Virus record (IMG/VR): IMGVR_UViG_3300031977_001837 | Span: 1-60,756 of that record | DNA: 60,756 nt | Reading direction: 5' to 3' (one strand) | DNA from: a virus | In this document: in pieces, positions 32,149-40,762 of the stretch | Layout: every line of letters starts with the position of its first letter | Numbering within the stretch: position 1 is the stretch's first letter | Program-made: the position numbers and the translations under genes | Notes under the pieces: model-generated | What the model saw: the letters and a program-made list of their open reading frames with translations, nothing else | The model's database searches: none | What the model was told of the DNA's origin: nothing

Positions 32149-32417
32149 GTGACACGGAAGAAATAGCAAGATGGTGTGGTTACAATACCGCATGGGATAT
32201 GCTTGTATCTCACAAGACGACAGAAGAGTTGTTAGATTTGCTCAAAGACCTTTTGGCAGAAGATACTGATGGTTGGTTCCTTGAAGAAATACAGGAGATT
32301 GCGCATGATGTTTTTGATTGGAATGACCCAGAACAAGCAAGGGCAGACGCAGAGGAAGCGCAATATCAAGCATACCGTGATATGGATGCTGACAATGATG
32401 ATATGGTGGGATGCTGA
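32145..32417 (+). CDS. Acidic helical protein, unknown
   Basis: 90 residues. Starts MSDTEEIARWCGYNTAWDML, then helices with Glu/Asp (LLDLLKDLLAEDTDGWFLEEIQEI) and an Asp-rich end. Opening MSDT-E is shared with the protein at 32585. Possibly DNA-mimic-like by charge; function unknown. Confidence 0.5.
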   Translation: MSDTEEIARWCGYNTAWDMLVSHKTTEELLDLLKDLLAEDTDGWFLEEIQEIAHDVFDWNDPEQARADAEEAQYQAYRDMDADNDDMVGC

Positions 32418-32588
32418 TTGCGCAGAATCATAAGATACATTTTGAAAAAGATGGGGCTACCTATTTGCGAAATGTGTCAAGATGCTCTTGCGACAGAACC
32501 CAAAGATGTTTGTAAAGGATGCGCAGACGAATTACTGGATATTGAAATGCAATACTATCACAGAAATGAAATGGAGAGGATGGCATGA
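32418..32588 (+). CDS. 56-residue zinc-site protein
   Basis: TTG 32418 (TGATTG coupling) or ATG 32451 to TGA 32586-32588. Contains CEMC and CKGC pairs (a treble-clef or zinc-knuckle spacing of about 15) followed by a helix (DELLDIEMQYYHRNEMERM). ATGA overlap with the next gene. Real by coupling and Cys pairs; start uncertain. Confidence 0.45.
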   Translation: MRRIIRYILKKMGLPICEMCQDALATEPKDVCKGCADELLDIEMQYYHRNEMERMA

Positions 32589-32767
32589 GTGATACGAAAG
32601 AGAAAGTAATGAATTGGATTAAACATGAGTGTTTGAATCACTACGGATGGCGTGAAGATTATGCGCTTGAGGTATTGGTTGGAATTATTGCAGGTGCAAT
32701 TGATGGTAATGATGAGCCATACGGCTATGCTTCGTGGGATGAGATTATGGCGGAGGTGACGGCATGA
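32585..32767 (+). CDS. Small acidic protein upstream of clamp loader
   Basis: 60 residues, MSDTKEKVMNWIKHECLNHY, mostly helical and acidic, ending ASWDEIMAEVTA. ATGA overlaps with both neighbours. Not recognised. Confidence 0.45.
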   Translation: MSDTKEKVMNWIKHECLNHYGWREDYALEVLVGIIAGAIDGNDEPYGYASWDEIMAEVTA

Positions 32768-33651
32768 ACATATGGTGGGAAAAACACAGACCTTCTTCTC
32801 TGAATGATTTTGTCGGTCAAGAACATTTGCGCAAAGAAATGTCCGAAATAATATCGGGCGCACCTATGCAACATTTTGTTTTCTATTCACCAGAAGCGGG
32901 AACTGGCAAAACAACTCTTGCTCACATTCTTGCGCAGGGATTAGGTTACACTATCCACACATTCAATGCTTCGTCGAAGAGAACGAGAGGGATTGAGTTC
33001 ATCGAAGAAGAAATTGTTTTCCTTGCGAACAGTGGCTACGGTGAAACGATAATACTACTGGATGAAGCAGACCAACTAACCTTGCCTGCGCAGAGCGCAC
33101 TGAAAGGAGTCATAGAAAACTCCAATGCTTACTTCATATTAACATGCAACGACTTGAGCAAAATAAGCGGGTGGCTTCAATCCCGTTGTCAAGTGCGCAC
33201 TTTCAAAAGGCACAGTCACGAAACTATGGTTGCGAGATTAGAGCAAATAGCAGACCTTGAGGGTTATGTTTGTGATGAAGAGATTGAGTTTATCGCTCAT
33301 TATCATGACGGTGATTTGCGCAATGCAATCGGCGCACTTCAAACAGTCTGTCATTTATCAACCGAAGATGCGTGGAATTTCCTCAACTCTTTAGGAACGG
33401 GTTTTGACGAAAGAAAATATTTGAGATTGGCTTCGACTGAAAAGGAAGTCGAGCAAGCCGTGAAACTTACTGGCGACATGAATATGCGTAGCGTAATCCG
33501 CAAAGTTTTCAACTACGCAATATCCAGTGGCGCAGACCCGAAGTTGATTTACAAAGTGGTCGAAAGCGCAGTTATTTCTGAAAGAGATTTGGTGAACGGC
33601 GTGGATGAAAGCATAGTTAGGTGGGACTTCGCAAGAATGCTTTCTGCATAG
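32764..33651 (+). CDS. rfcS: Clamp loader small subunit (RFC-S-like)
   Basis: 295 residues. WWEKHRPSSLNDFVGQEHLR is the RFC N-terminal signature. AAA+ core: Walker A SPEAGTGKTT (42-51), Walker B IILLDEADQ (96-104), sensor 1 FILTCND (124-130) and the SRC arginine-finger motif (140-142). The C-terminal collar domain is present (about 220-295). Loads the PCNA-like clamp onto primed DNA. No large subunit is seen in the window, so the virus may use a homo-oligomer or the host large subunit. Length about 30 residues shorter than cellular RFC-S. Confidence 0.88.
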   Translation: MNIWWEKHRPSSLNDFVGQEHLRKEMSEIISGAPMQHFVFYSPEAGTGKTTLAHILAQGLGYTIHTFNASSKRTRGIEFIEEEIVFLANSGYGETIILLDEADQLTLPAQSALKGVIENSNAYFILTCNDLSKISGWLQSRCQVRTFKRHSHETMVARLEQIADLEGYVCDEEIEFIAHYHDGDLRNAIGALQTVCHLSTEDAWNFLNSLGTGFDERKYLRLASTEKEVEQAVKLTGDMNMRSVIRKVFNYAISSGADPKLIYKVVESAVISERDLVNGVDESIVRWDFARMLSA

Positions 33652-33655
33652 CGAG

Positions 33656-33665
33656 GGGTTTATAT
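33656..33665 (+). promoter_or_regulatory. TATA box
   Basis: GGGTTTATAT about 45-50 nt before ATG 33708, with a GGAG ribosome site (33694-33697) in the leader. Confidence 0.55.
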
Positions 33666-33707
33666 GAACATCGAGTTTAGGGTAAAATAAGTCGGAGATG
33701 AAGAACG

Positions 33708-34940
33708 ATGGTTGACGCAAATATTATTGAAAGAGTAGCAAAGAATGTTGGATGCCCTGTTGACACACTGTTGGCAAAACACCAATCTGTCTTAGAGGCA
33801 AACCGTTCAAACTTAGAAAAGACTGGTCTTAGCGCAGAAGATATTGATATGAAGTGCTTGAGAATGGCTTCTGCTGAATTAAGAGTCATTAGCGCAAGAC
33901 TGCAAAGAAGCGGTTGTGAAAATATCGAAGGCATGTTCATTAGTGTTCCGAGAACAAAAGACATTGCTCAAGCGCAATACAAGAACATGAGTAATCAATT
34001 GATGAGTCTTAATGAAGAAGCAAGAAAGGCACTGGTTGCGCAAGGCGTATGTGTCCTGTTTGAGCATGACTCTATCAACGGTGGCTTTACTTATACACAC
34101 AATCCTTCTTTGGAAACTAAGAAGCCATTTGAAGTTGCTGTCGCAGAAAAGCACTTAGAACAACTACCAAAGGTTGCTAAAGAGTTAGATGACGGCACAT
34201 TCTTTGCGCTAATTGCTGACAAATCCGCACCTTCATGGCCGTCGGGTAGCCCTAATTACAGATACGGCAGATACAAGCCTCAGAGCGAGCCTATGAGAGA
34301 CTGTTTATTCTTAGGTCGCAGTGCTGACGATGCTACTATCAGACCTATTACTATCAAGTTCAACGGCGCAGATGCAAAGTTGATACACCCGACCTTTACC
34401 ACTGGCCGAATACCTGTAAAGATGGGCAAGAACGGTGATGTTGCTTATACTAAGAGTGGTGTTTCGGTATTCAGCGAGGACTCTTCTCTTGTGAGCCTAT
34501 TCGATGCGCCACCTATGGATGAAGACGGCAAGGGGTTACTGGCAGACCTAACAGATATTGCTTTGTTAACTGGACTTTCAGAGATTGAAACATGGCTCGG
34601 TTCTCTTGACGATAAAGCAAGGTGGAATGCGCTGTGCGCACTACCTCTTGAAGTTGCGCACATTGACCCCAGAGAAAACGGTGGCTTCGTCGTGACTTTA
34701 GCGGATTTGGATATTACTTCTCCTGTTCCTCCTATTGACTTGTGGGTTTCAAAAGAAGAGGCATTCAAGGTTGACTTCGCAGTTGGTTCAATTGTTTTGG
34801 CTTCCGGTGGCGCATGGATTGGTAAGGATGACGGGCTACCACGAATGAGCATCAGTGGTTGGTGGGTCATGGACTCTATCGAAGGCGCAGAAATTGTCGA
34901 AGAAGAAGTTGACGAAGAAGGCGCAGAAATGGGATGGTGA
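33708..34940 (+). CDS. Putative single-stranded DNA-binding protein
   Basis: 410 residues. Helical N-terminal part (residues 1-110), a central beta-rich part with aromatic residues (SGSPNYRYGRYKPQSEPMRDCLFLG), and a late segment (VAHIDPRENGGFVVTLADLDITSPVPPIDLWVSKEEAFKVD..., GSIVLASGGAWIG) with OB-fold-like strand order. It ends in a strongly acidic tail (EIVEEEVDEEGAEMGW), a hallmark of SSB-type proteins. It is followed after 5 nt by a Sak4-like ATPase, and such pairs are common in phages. Function is inference from tail, OB-like pattern and neighbour. Confidence 0.45.
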   Translation: MVDANIIERVAKNVGCPVDTLLAKHQSVLEANRSNLEKTGLSAEDIDMKCLRMASAELRVISARLQRSGCENIEGMFISVPRTKDIAQAQYKNMSNQLMSLNEEARKALVAQGVCVLFEHDSINGGFTYTHNPSLETKKPFEVAVAEKHLEQLPKVAKELDDGTFFALIADKSAPSWPSGSPNYRYGRYKPQSEPMRDCLFLGRSADDATIRPITIKFNGADAKLIHPTFTTGRIPVKMGKNGDVAYTKSGVSVFSEDSSLVSLFDAPPMDEDGKGLLADLTDIALLTGLSEIETWLGSLDDKARWNALCALPLEVAHIDPRENGGFVVTLADLDITSPVPPIDLWVSKEEAFKVDFAVGSIVLASGGAWIGKDDGLPRMSISGWWVMDSIEGAEIVEEEVDEEGAEMGW

Positions 34941-34945
34941 AATAG

Positions 34946-35914
34946 ATGGCAAACGCATGGGCTAAAGCAAAGGGCGCAAACAAGTCTGTTCCGGCAGACG
35001 AACCTCCAATGCGTGACATGAGGGCGCATTACGCAGAGTTATTCAGTCGCCAACGAGAGCGCACACAAGCAATCCGCATGGCTATGGTCGGTAAGGAAAA
35101 TACCGCAAAGACTGGAACCGCAATCTCTCTCGCTTTACAGCACTTAGAGAAGGTAGGCAAGCAAGATTCTAATGTAGTGATTATTGATGTTGATAACAGC
35201 GCAGTCCAAACTGTGTCTGCTAACTATCCCGATAAGGAAAATATTCAAGTCATTCCTCTCTATGATGAATTGGATGACACAATCTTCAACGAAGATAATT
35301 CGACTAACTATACTGCGCTCGTTGACAAGATGGGTTATTTCATTAACATTATTGCGCAAAAATGCCGTGATGGTGAAATCGGCGCAGTGATTATGGATGG
35401 CATGTCAACATTCCTAAAGTGGTGTGAACATGCTATGACCGATGTTCTGATGAATCGCTCTAAGAATCCAGTCAATGTTGAAGACGGAGAGAAGTTTAAT
35501 CAAGCAGAATGGCGCATACGCAATCAATTGTTCAGAGACATTGCTAATCGTGCGCACCAACTACCTGTTGACGCAGTATTCTTTACATTCCATCTAAAGG
35601 ACAAGAAGCAGTTTGCTGATATTGGTAACGGTCAAAAGGGACTTATGAAGATTGGTGAAGAACCGGAATGGGAAAAAGGCACTATGCGCCTATTCTCTCA
35701 ACAACTTTGGATGAGCAGATACACTAAGAAGGGCGATTTAGCCAGTGGTGTGAAGGCCGACTCTGCGCTTGAAGAAGGCGCATGGGAAATCCGATGCTCA
35801 ATTGAAGAAATGAAGGGGTTCAATCAAGAATATCTCGGCACTACTCACACGGTATTGTCGGTGAAAGACGGTAAAGTTGTATGGAATGGCTTACCCTTCT
35901 TGACATGGGGTTGA
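34946..35914 (+). CDS. Sak4-like RecA-fold ATPase (recombination)
   Basis: 322 residues. RecA-type core with P-loop MVGKENTAKTGTA (about 48-60), NVVIIDVDNSAVQTV, Walker B GAVIMDGMSTFL (about 145-156), and AVFFTFHLKDKKQF. These match the AAA_24/Sak4 family of phage single-strand annealing-type recombinases. The P-loop is atypical (GKENTAKTG) but keeps the Lys-Thr. Likely works with the SSB-like protein in strand annealing or recombination-dependent replication. Confidence 0.65.
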   Translation: MANAWAKAKGANKSVPADEPPMRDMRAHYAELFSRQRERTQAIRMAMVGKENTAKTGTAISLALQHLEKVGKQDSNVVIIDVDNSAVQTVSANYPDKENIQVIPLYDELDDTIFNEDNSTNYTALVDKMGYFINIIAQKCRDGEIGAVIMDGMSTFLKWCEHAMTDVLMNRSKNPVNVEDGEKFNQAEWRIRNQLFRDIANRAHQLPVDAVFFTFHLKDKKQFADIGNGQKGLMKIGEEPEWEKGTMRLFSQQLWMSRYTKKGDLASGVKADSALEEGAWEIRCSIEEMKGFNQEYLGTTHTVLSVKDGKVVWNGLPFLTWG

Positions 35915-35917
35915 GGC

Positions 35918-36142
35918 ATGACTTCTAAGGCCGTCAAGACGGTTAGAATACATGGCAGGTCTGAAAAGATACATTACGCTGTCGAATGCACGCCTTCGGG
36001 AGAGTTTTCATACATTCTTTGCCGAGGATTTCCTTCTGTTGGCAAGCATCAACGAGTTGAGGGAGAGCCTTCTTGCGCACAGTGCAAAAAGATTGCTCAA
36101 AAAATGTTCAGAAGAAATAATCAATTTTACCTCAAGCAATAG
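35918..36142 (+). CDS. Small Cys-containing basic protein
   Basis: 74 residues, TSKAVKTVRIHGRSEKIHYAVEC..., with Cys at about 24 and 35 (ECTPS, LCRG) and CAQC near 53-56, which could bind one zinc. Basic C-terminal helix. The TATA box for the next gene lies in its 3' end. Function unknown. Confidence 0.5.
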   Translation: MTSKAVKTVRIHGRSEKIHYAVECTPSGEFSYILCRGFPSVGKHQRVEGEPSCAQCKKIAQKMFRRNNQFYLKQ

Positions 36143-36150
36143 GGTTTATA
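36142..36150 (+). promoter_or_regulatory. TATA box of the clamp gene
   Basis: GGGTTTATA about 30 nt before ATG 36175; no ribosome site follows at normal spacing, so leaderless initiation is likely. Confidence 0.55.
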
Positions 36151-36174
36151 ACTACATGGAGATAAGGGATTAAT

Positions 36175-37011
36175 ATGTGGGAGTTTATCACTATTGACAC
36201 AGCAGATTTGACAAATCTTCTAAAGAGAACACAGAGAATGGCTAACATTAACGGGAAGACTATCCCGCAAGTTGAAGGCACAATCTTGTATATTGAAAAC
36301 GACGAAGTGCGCACATTTGCCATAGTTAGAGATGGTGTGTCGAGCATATCTTCTTTTAGCGCAGACATAGAAACTACTATTGAAAAGGACTGGATTGCTG
36401 TCTCAAATATATCTTCGCTTTTGGGCGCACTTGCTCATCATAAAGCCAAACAGGTAAAGTTACAGTATAATGATAACAAATTAGTTTTGAAGTCGGCAGG
36501 CAAACAGACTACAATTTTGAGCAGTCCAGAAAACCCTGCTTTTGCGCACACTAAAAATACGCTTATGCAGTGGTCGCAAGATAGCAAAGAAAGATTCCTT
36601 CATTCAGTAGGGGCAGGCGCAAAATATACTTTGAGGAATGGTGAAGAAGTTGATGCTTGTTGCGAAGTCTTAGTCAATAGCGACGATTTGCGCAGTGCCA
36701 TTGAGAGTGGTTCGATGAACGGGCAGAAGATACAGGACTATACATTCTATGTTGAAGACGGAAGGTTTTGTGTTGAGATTGGCGCAGAGAGCAAAGGTAA
36801 AACAAAGACCGTCTTAGCAGAAGGGGTAGCAGAAACACTGGAACCATCTAAGATTGCCGGCGGTCTCGATAACATTTTGCGCACAGTGAAAAACGAAAGT
36901 GTTTCTCTGAAATTCTTTGACTTAACTCCTTATGGGGGCGGTATGTCTCTCATGCTTAGTTTCTATGGCGGTTGTGTATTCCAAAGGGAGTGTGCGAAGG
37001 TTGGCAATTGA
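36175..37011 (+). CDS. PCNA-like sliding clamp
   Basis: 278 residues, a normal clamp length. Two clamp halves are suggested: N-terminal DTADLTNLLKRTQRMANI...EGTILYIENDEVRTFAIVRDG and C-terminal VLVNSDDLRSAIESGSM...; SLKFFDLTPYGGGMSLMLSF. The last resembles the clamp end 'V-L-F----P----Y-----' though the usual extreme tail is diverged (CVFQREC). It lies between the recombination pair and the polymerase, near the RFC subunit. Provides processivity to the viral polymerase. Identification by pattern only. Confidence 0.6.
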   Translation: MWEFITIDTADLTNLLKRTQRMANINGKTIPQVEGTILYIENDEVRTFAIVRDGVSSISSFSADIETTIEKDWIAVSNISSLLGALAHHKAKQVKLQYNDNKLVLKSAGKQTTILSSPENPAFAHTKNTLMQWSQDSKERFLHSVGAGAKYTLRNGEEVDACCEVLVNSDDLRSAIESGSMNGQKIQDYTFYVEDGRFCVEIGAESKGKTKTVLAEGVAETLEPSKIAGGLDNILRTVKNESVSLKFFDLTPYGGGMSLMLSFYGGCVFQRECAKVGN

Positions 37012-37411
37012 TTTGATTCAGACTATGCTTGACAATCCGCAATTCTCTAAGTCTCTGCGTAGCAGAACATTTAGGAGAGACCCAGAATCACCAACTAAAG
37101 AGTTGTATGTGTCTCAAGAAGAAGTTGACGACATACTGCGCAAGATGAGCAATGTGATGTCTTTGAGCAAATTGAGCAGAAAAATCGGCATCATGGCCGT
37201 TGTTATGAGAATGGAAATAGGCGCATCTTTGAGCGCAGAACAGATAGCAGAAAGGGTAAATGAAATCATACTTCCACAGCAGAGTCTAAGTGCAACATCG
37301 GTTGGTTCGCTAATGAAACTTGTTTGTAGGTGGGGCTTTATTGAAAGGCGTTTCCATACATCAAGAACCGAAGGACTAAAGGGAAGATATGAATACATAA
37401 GGGTGAAATAA
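37001..37411 (+). CDS. Winged-helix protein, putative regulator
   Basis: About 136 residues. The frame is open from 36932, inside the clamp gene; possible starts are GTG 36992 (GGGAG just upstream), TTG 37001 or ATG 37025. The body LEIGASLSAEQIAERVNEIILPQQSLSATSVGSLMKLVCRWGFIERRF is a typical winged helix of archaeal regulators. The C-terminus is basic (KGRYEYIRVK). Gene-start uncertain. Confidence 0.55.
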   Translation: MAIDLIQTMLDNPQFSKSLRSRTFRRDPESPTKELYVSQEEVDDILRKMSNVMSLSKLSRKIGIMAVVMRMEIGASLSAEQIAERVNEIILPQQSLSATSVGSLMKLVCRWGFIERRFHTSRTEGLKGRYEYIRVK

Positions 37412-37412
37412 A

Positions 37413-37736
37413 ATGAATTACGGAATAACTTTTGATTGTAAAGAATGTGGCGCAGAATTGGTAACGGTAATCAAGATAAAGAATGGAATCGAAGCATCTT
37501 CAAAGGCTATATGCCTTGAGTGTGGCGAACCTCACCATATCTTGCTTGAAATTAGCCATCCTAAATCTTCCTCTCAAACATACAGAAAGGAATCATGGCT
37601 AAAAGACCAGTATGAAACCAATGGTCGAAGTATGGCAAGTATAGCAAAGGAATGCGCAGTTTCTCCGATGACTATTCACAAGTGGTTGAAAACTCACGGA
37701 ATAAAAACAAGACCGACAGGACAGCGCAAGAAGTGA
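37413..37736 (+). CDS. Zinc-ribbon and helix-turn-helix DNA-binding protein
   Basis: 107 residues, GGGTGAAAT ribosome site upstream. N-terminal zinc ribbon CKECGAE ... CLECGE (about 9-36), then a C-terminal HTH (DQYETNGRSMASIAKECAVSPMTIHKWLKTHGI), the sequence type used by small phage and archaeal regulators to read DNA. Probably a transcriptional regulator. Confidence 0.7.
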   Translation: MNYGITFDCKECGAELVTVIKIKNGIEASSKAICLECGEPHHILLEISHPKSSSQTYRKESWLKDQYETNGRSMASIAKECAVSPMTIHKWLKTHGIKTRPTGQRKK

Positions 37737-37740
37737 GAGC

Positions 37741-38220
37741 ATGGATAACAACATGCGCATAGAAGTGATAGAAGGTCATCCCCTTCTTGAAGCGGTTTGG
37801 GGCGGTAATTTACCAAAGGCTTCTCAAAAAGGCTACCCTTCTTTCTATGACGGGATGAAGTTTTGGGTTTTATTTATTGACGAAGAACCAGTTGGTTACA
37901 CAGGCTCATTAGAGATGGAATCAATTGTGTTTGTCGGAAATACATTCGTGCGCAAAGAGTGGCGCAGTAAAGGGTTGCATAGACACATTCTGAAAGTGCG
38001 CAATTCCTCGTTACCTAACAAAACTAAGATAACTATACTAAATCCTTTGAAGGGAACACAAATGAAAAATCTTGAAAGTGTGGTATCTTCTCTCGGATAT
38101 ACAAAGGTCGAGTCCTATGAAGATGTTGAAGACTGTATGCACCAAAGGATTTATGAGGACATAGAGAATCATAATATTTGGAGGCTTGACAGTGATAGTG
38201 GAGAGAACGAAGAAGAATGA
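37741..38220 (+). CDS. GNAT-like N-acetyltransferase
   Basis: 159 residues. The segments FWVLFIDEEPVGYTGSLEM, SIVFVGNTFVRKEWRSKGLHRHIL (the V-R-x-x-x-R-x-x-G acetyl-CoA-binding motif A) and TILNPLKGTQMKNLESVVSSLGYTKVESY are GNAT in order. Substrate unknown; viral GNATs can modify host or viral proteins. The last 15 residues are acidic. It overlaps the polymerase gene start by about 30 nt. Confidence 0.65.
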   Translation: MDNNMRIEVIEGHPLLEAVWGGNLPKASQKGYPSFYDGMKFWVLFIDEEPVGYTGSLEMESIVFVGNTFVRKEWRSKGLHRHILKVRNSSLPNKTKITILNPLKGTQMKNLESVVSSLGYTKVESYEDVEDCMHQRIYEDIENHNIWRLDSDSGENEEE

Positions 38221-40423
38221 TATTTTAGTTCGATACCGAACAGAAGACGGTAAGCGTGCCGAAGAAAGGTATTCGTGTAGCCCATTTTGTTATGTCGAAG
38301 AAAGTAGCATAGGTAAATTGACCCCTCCCTTCGCAGTTTTGCCCGATGAGGACTACACTGGACTTTACGGAGAGAAACTGCGCAGAGTTGTTTTTCAAAA
38401 TACCGATGATTTGTCGAAAGCGTCTAAGAAAGTTAAGACATGGGAGGCAAACATTGCGCACAGCAACAGAGTTCTGGTTGAACACAATGTCAATATCCCG
38501 ATGTATGAACATAGAACATGGTATTTCGACATGGAATGGATGATTAATTCCGGTAAAATAACAATCATAGTAATACATGACTCCTTTGAAGGTGAGTTTG
38601 TGTTGGCGCATCATTCAGACTATGAAGAAGGAATGTATGACGCAATACCTTGTTTGAATCACCCAGAAGGTCTGCAAGAGTGCGCAAAGACGGATAGACC
38701 TTTCAAGTTGTTCAAGGATGAAAAAAGCATGTTGGAGTTTTTTGCGCAACTTATGAGAAGAAAAGACCCAGATATTTTGACAGGGTGGAATGTTGTAAAT
38801 GCTGACATTCAGCAACTATTCAAGAGGTTCAAGGCCAATGGGATTGATATTCGCTCACTATCCCCTATGCGTAAAGTGCGCTTCGACTTCGGAGAATGGG
38901 CGCAACCAATCGCAGGCTACAATACAATTGATTTGATGATTGCTTTCAAGAAACTATGGACTTTGAAGAATGGACAATTACCTGCAATGGGATTAGGCGC
39001 AGTATCAGAATACTGTCTCAAGGAAACTAAGGTTGAGTTAGAAAACGGACACGATACATATTACAGCGACTTCGGCACTTACTTAGATTACGCAAGACAA
39101 GATGTGCGCCTTTTGCCTAAGTTAGATGGTTTGGTTGGCGCACTTGATTACTTTACTGCTATTCAGCACATCGTTCAATGCGACATACGCACGACCCCGT
39201 ATGTGAGCAAAATATTTCCAATTCTTGCGCTTCGTGATAGAGAGTTTGACAAACAGATACCGAGCAAACCGCAATTCGCTAAGGTTGACTACACTGGCGC
39301 AGATATTCAAGACCCCGTTATCGGTGTCTATGAGAACATAGGAATAATGGATATTAAGGCAATGTATCATAGTAATGTGAAACTACACAACATTTGTTGG
39401 ACTACTCTTGACGAAACAGGTTTTGACTGCGGAAATGGTGTCATGTTTAGCAAAAGCAAAACTGGTTTGCTCGGCAGACAGATGGATAACATGACTGTTT
39501 TGCGCAACAAATACAAGAAACTTATGAAGGGTGCAACAACTGATAAAGAGCGCAAGAAATATGATGCGCTACAATATGCGACAAAATCTTTAGTTGCCTC
39601 CATGTATGGTGTAGCGGGAGACAGCAAGTGCGGTTTCTATCATCCCGATATTGCCTCTGCCATTACATACACAAGCAGGCAGACCTTGTTCAAACTTAGA
39701 GATATTGCGAATGAGTTAGGTTGCACAGTGCGCTACGGACATACTGATTCGATTATGTGTGATGTTGATTCTCCCGAAAAAGGGCTTGAATTGTTGGGCG
39801 TAGTGAATCGGCGCATGAGTCCTATTGAAACCGAGTTTGAAAAGTGGTGTGATACCTTCTTAATCATGGCTAAGAACCGATACGCAGGCAGTGTTTCATG
39901 GACTGAGGGCGAGCATCACCCTGCGCAGATTTATGTTAAGGGTATTGAGATGAAACAAGGCAGACTACCACAAGCCTTGAAAAGCGCAATGGGTTCTGTT
40001 ATCGAAGGTATTTTACAGCGCAAAAATGAAAATGAAATCACTTCTTCAATTGAAGAATTGCTTAGAAAGGTTGTGCGCAAAGAAGTCGCAGTTCGTGATT
40101 TGTGTATCAAGGCGAAGTTGAGTAAGAATCTTAACCAGTATAGAGTTCTGGGAGAAGCAAGAGCAGGTGCGCAGTGGGCTAATACCCACTTAGGAAAGGG
40201 CTACCGAAAGGATGATTATTTCTTGACAACTCTAAACGAAGAAGGGGATTACATAGCCTTTGACGACCCATCAGAAATAGAAGGGATTGCGCAAATAGGT
40301 TACTCTAATATCGCTAAGAAGTTTATTTTCGACAAAGTTTTACCATACTATGAAGTCATGGGGTGGGACATTATCAAACTTGAAACCGCTTTGTCGGGAG
40401 AAGATGAAATCGTTTGGCTGTGA
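38192..40423 (+). CDS. polB: Family B DNA polymerase with proofreading domain
   Basis: 743 residues; GTG 38192 lies 7 nt after TTGGAGG, and the TTG at 38186 is possible. Numbering here is from that TTG. Exonuclease: Exo I FDMEW (Asp115, Glu117), Exo II GWNVVNADIQ (Asn205, Asp207), Exo III YARQD (Tyr302, Asp306). Polymerase: motif A IMDIKAMYHS (Asp389), motif B YATKSLVASMYG (465-475), motif C YGHTDS (517-522) with His in place of the usual first Asp but the catalytic second Asp present, then the YVKGIEMKQGR thumb/KxY region. About 740 residues, near the minimum for complete PolB. Replicates the viral genome with the clamp. Confidence 0.95.
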   Translation: MIVERTKKNDILVRYRTEDGKRAEERYSCSPFCYVEESSIGKLTPPFAVLPDEDYTGLYGEKLRRVVFQNTDDLSKASKKVKTWEANIAHSNRVLVEHNVNIPMYEHRTWYFDMEWMINSGKITIIVIHDSFEGEFVLAHHSDYEEGMYDAIPCLNHPEGLQECAKTDRPFKLFKDEKSMLEFFAQLMRRKDPDILTGWNVVNADIQQLFKRFKANGIDIRSLSPMRKVRFDFGEWAQPIAGYNTIDLMIAFKKLWTLKNGQLPAMGLGAVSEYCLKETKVELENGHDTYYSDFGTYLDYARQDVRLLPKLDGLVGALDYFTAIQHIVQCDIRTTPYVSKIFPILALRDREFDKQIPSKPQFAKVDYTGADIQDPVIGVYENIGIMDIKAMYHSNVKLHNICWTTLDETGFDCGNGVMFSKSKTGLLGRQMDNMTVLRNKYKKLMKGATTDKERKKYDALQYATKSLVASMYGVAGDSKCGFYHPDIASAITYTSRQTLFKLRDIANELGCTVRYGHTDSIMCDVDSPEKGLELLGVVNRRMSPIETEFEKWCDTFLIMAKNRYAGSVSWTEGEHHPAQIYVKGIEMKQGRLPQALKSAMGSVIEGILQRKNENEITSSIEELLRKVVRKEVAVRDLCIKAKLSKNLNQYRVLGEARAGAQWANTHLGKGYRKDDYFLTTLNEEGDYIAFDDPSEIEGIAQIGYSNIAKKFIFDKVLPYYEVMGWDIIKLETALSGEDEIVWL

Positions 40424-40426
40424 CGG

Positions 40427-40437
40427 CAGGTTTATAA
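40427..40437 (+). promoter_or_regulatory. TATA box
   Basis: CAGGTTTATAA lies in and just behind the polymerase stop codon (40421-40423), about 30 nt before ATG 40461. Confidence 0.55.
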
Positions 40438-40460
40438 CGATTACAATAGGTGGCAGAGGT

Positions 40461-40745
40461 ATGGCGAGAGATAGTAAGAAGCCGACTGTGAAGCAAATCA
40501 AGAATTTGGTTGAAGCGCAGACTGGAATGATAGAAGAACAGACACAAATGCTAAGAGTTTGTTTTCATGAAATAGACAAGTTGAATATGGTAGTGATTAG
40601 ACTTCTTGATTCTCAAGGAATGCTACACAAGCAAGAATGTCCTAAGTGCGCATTTAAGATTCACACACCTCTTCTTGAAGACATCGAGTTGCCTACACAC
40701 TGCCCTGCTTGTCAAGAGCAACTACCTAATAACGAAGAGGAATAG
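40461..40745 (+). CDS. Helical zinc-finger protein
   Basis: 94 residues, start MARDSKKPTVKQIKNLVEAQTG chosen by the TATA box (the longer frame from 40350 lies within the polymerase). N-terminal coiled coil and C-terminal zinc site CPKCAFK ... CPACQE (about 64-87). Acidic end. Possibly a polymerase or nuclease cofactor by position; otherwise unrecognised. Confidence 0.55.
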   Translation: MARDSKKPTVKQIKNLVEAQTGMIEEQTQMLRVCFHEIDKLNMVVIRLLDSQGMLHKQECPKCAFKIHTPLLEDIELPTHCPACQEQLPNNEEE

Positions 40746-40762
40746 ACGCAGGGTGATTTAGA

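Noticed and set aside
36932-37000. Longer version of the winged-helix gene
   Set aside because: The extra 20 residues lie within the clamp reading region and start at an ATG without ribosome site; the nearer GTG/TTG/ATG starts are better placed.
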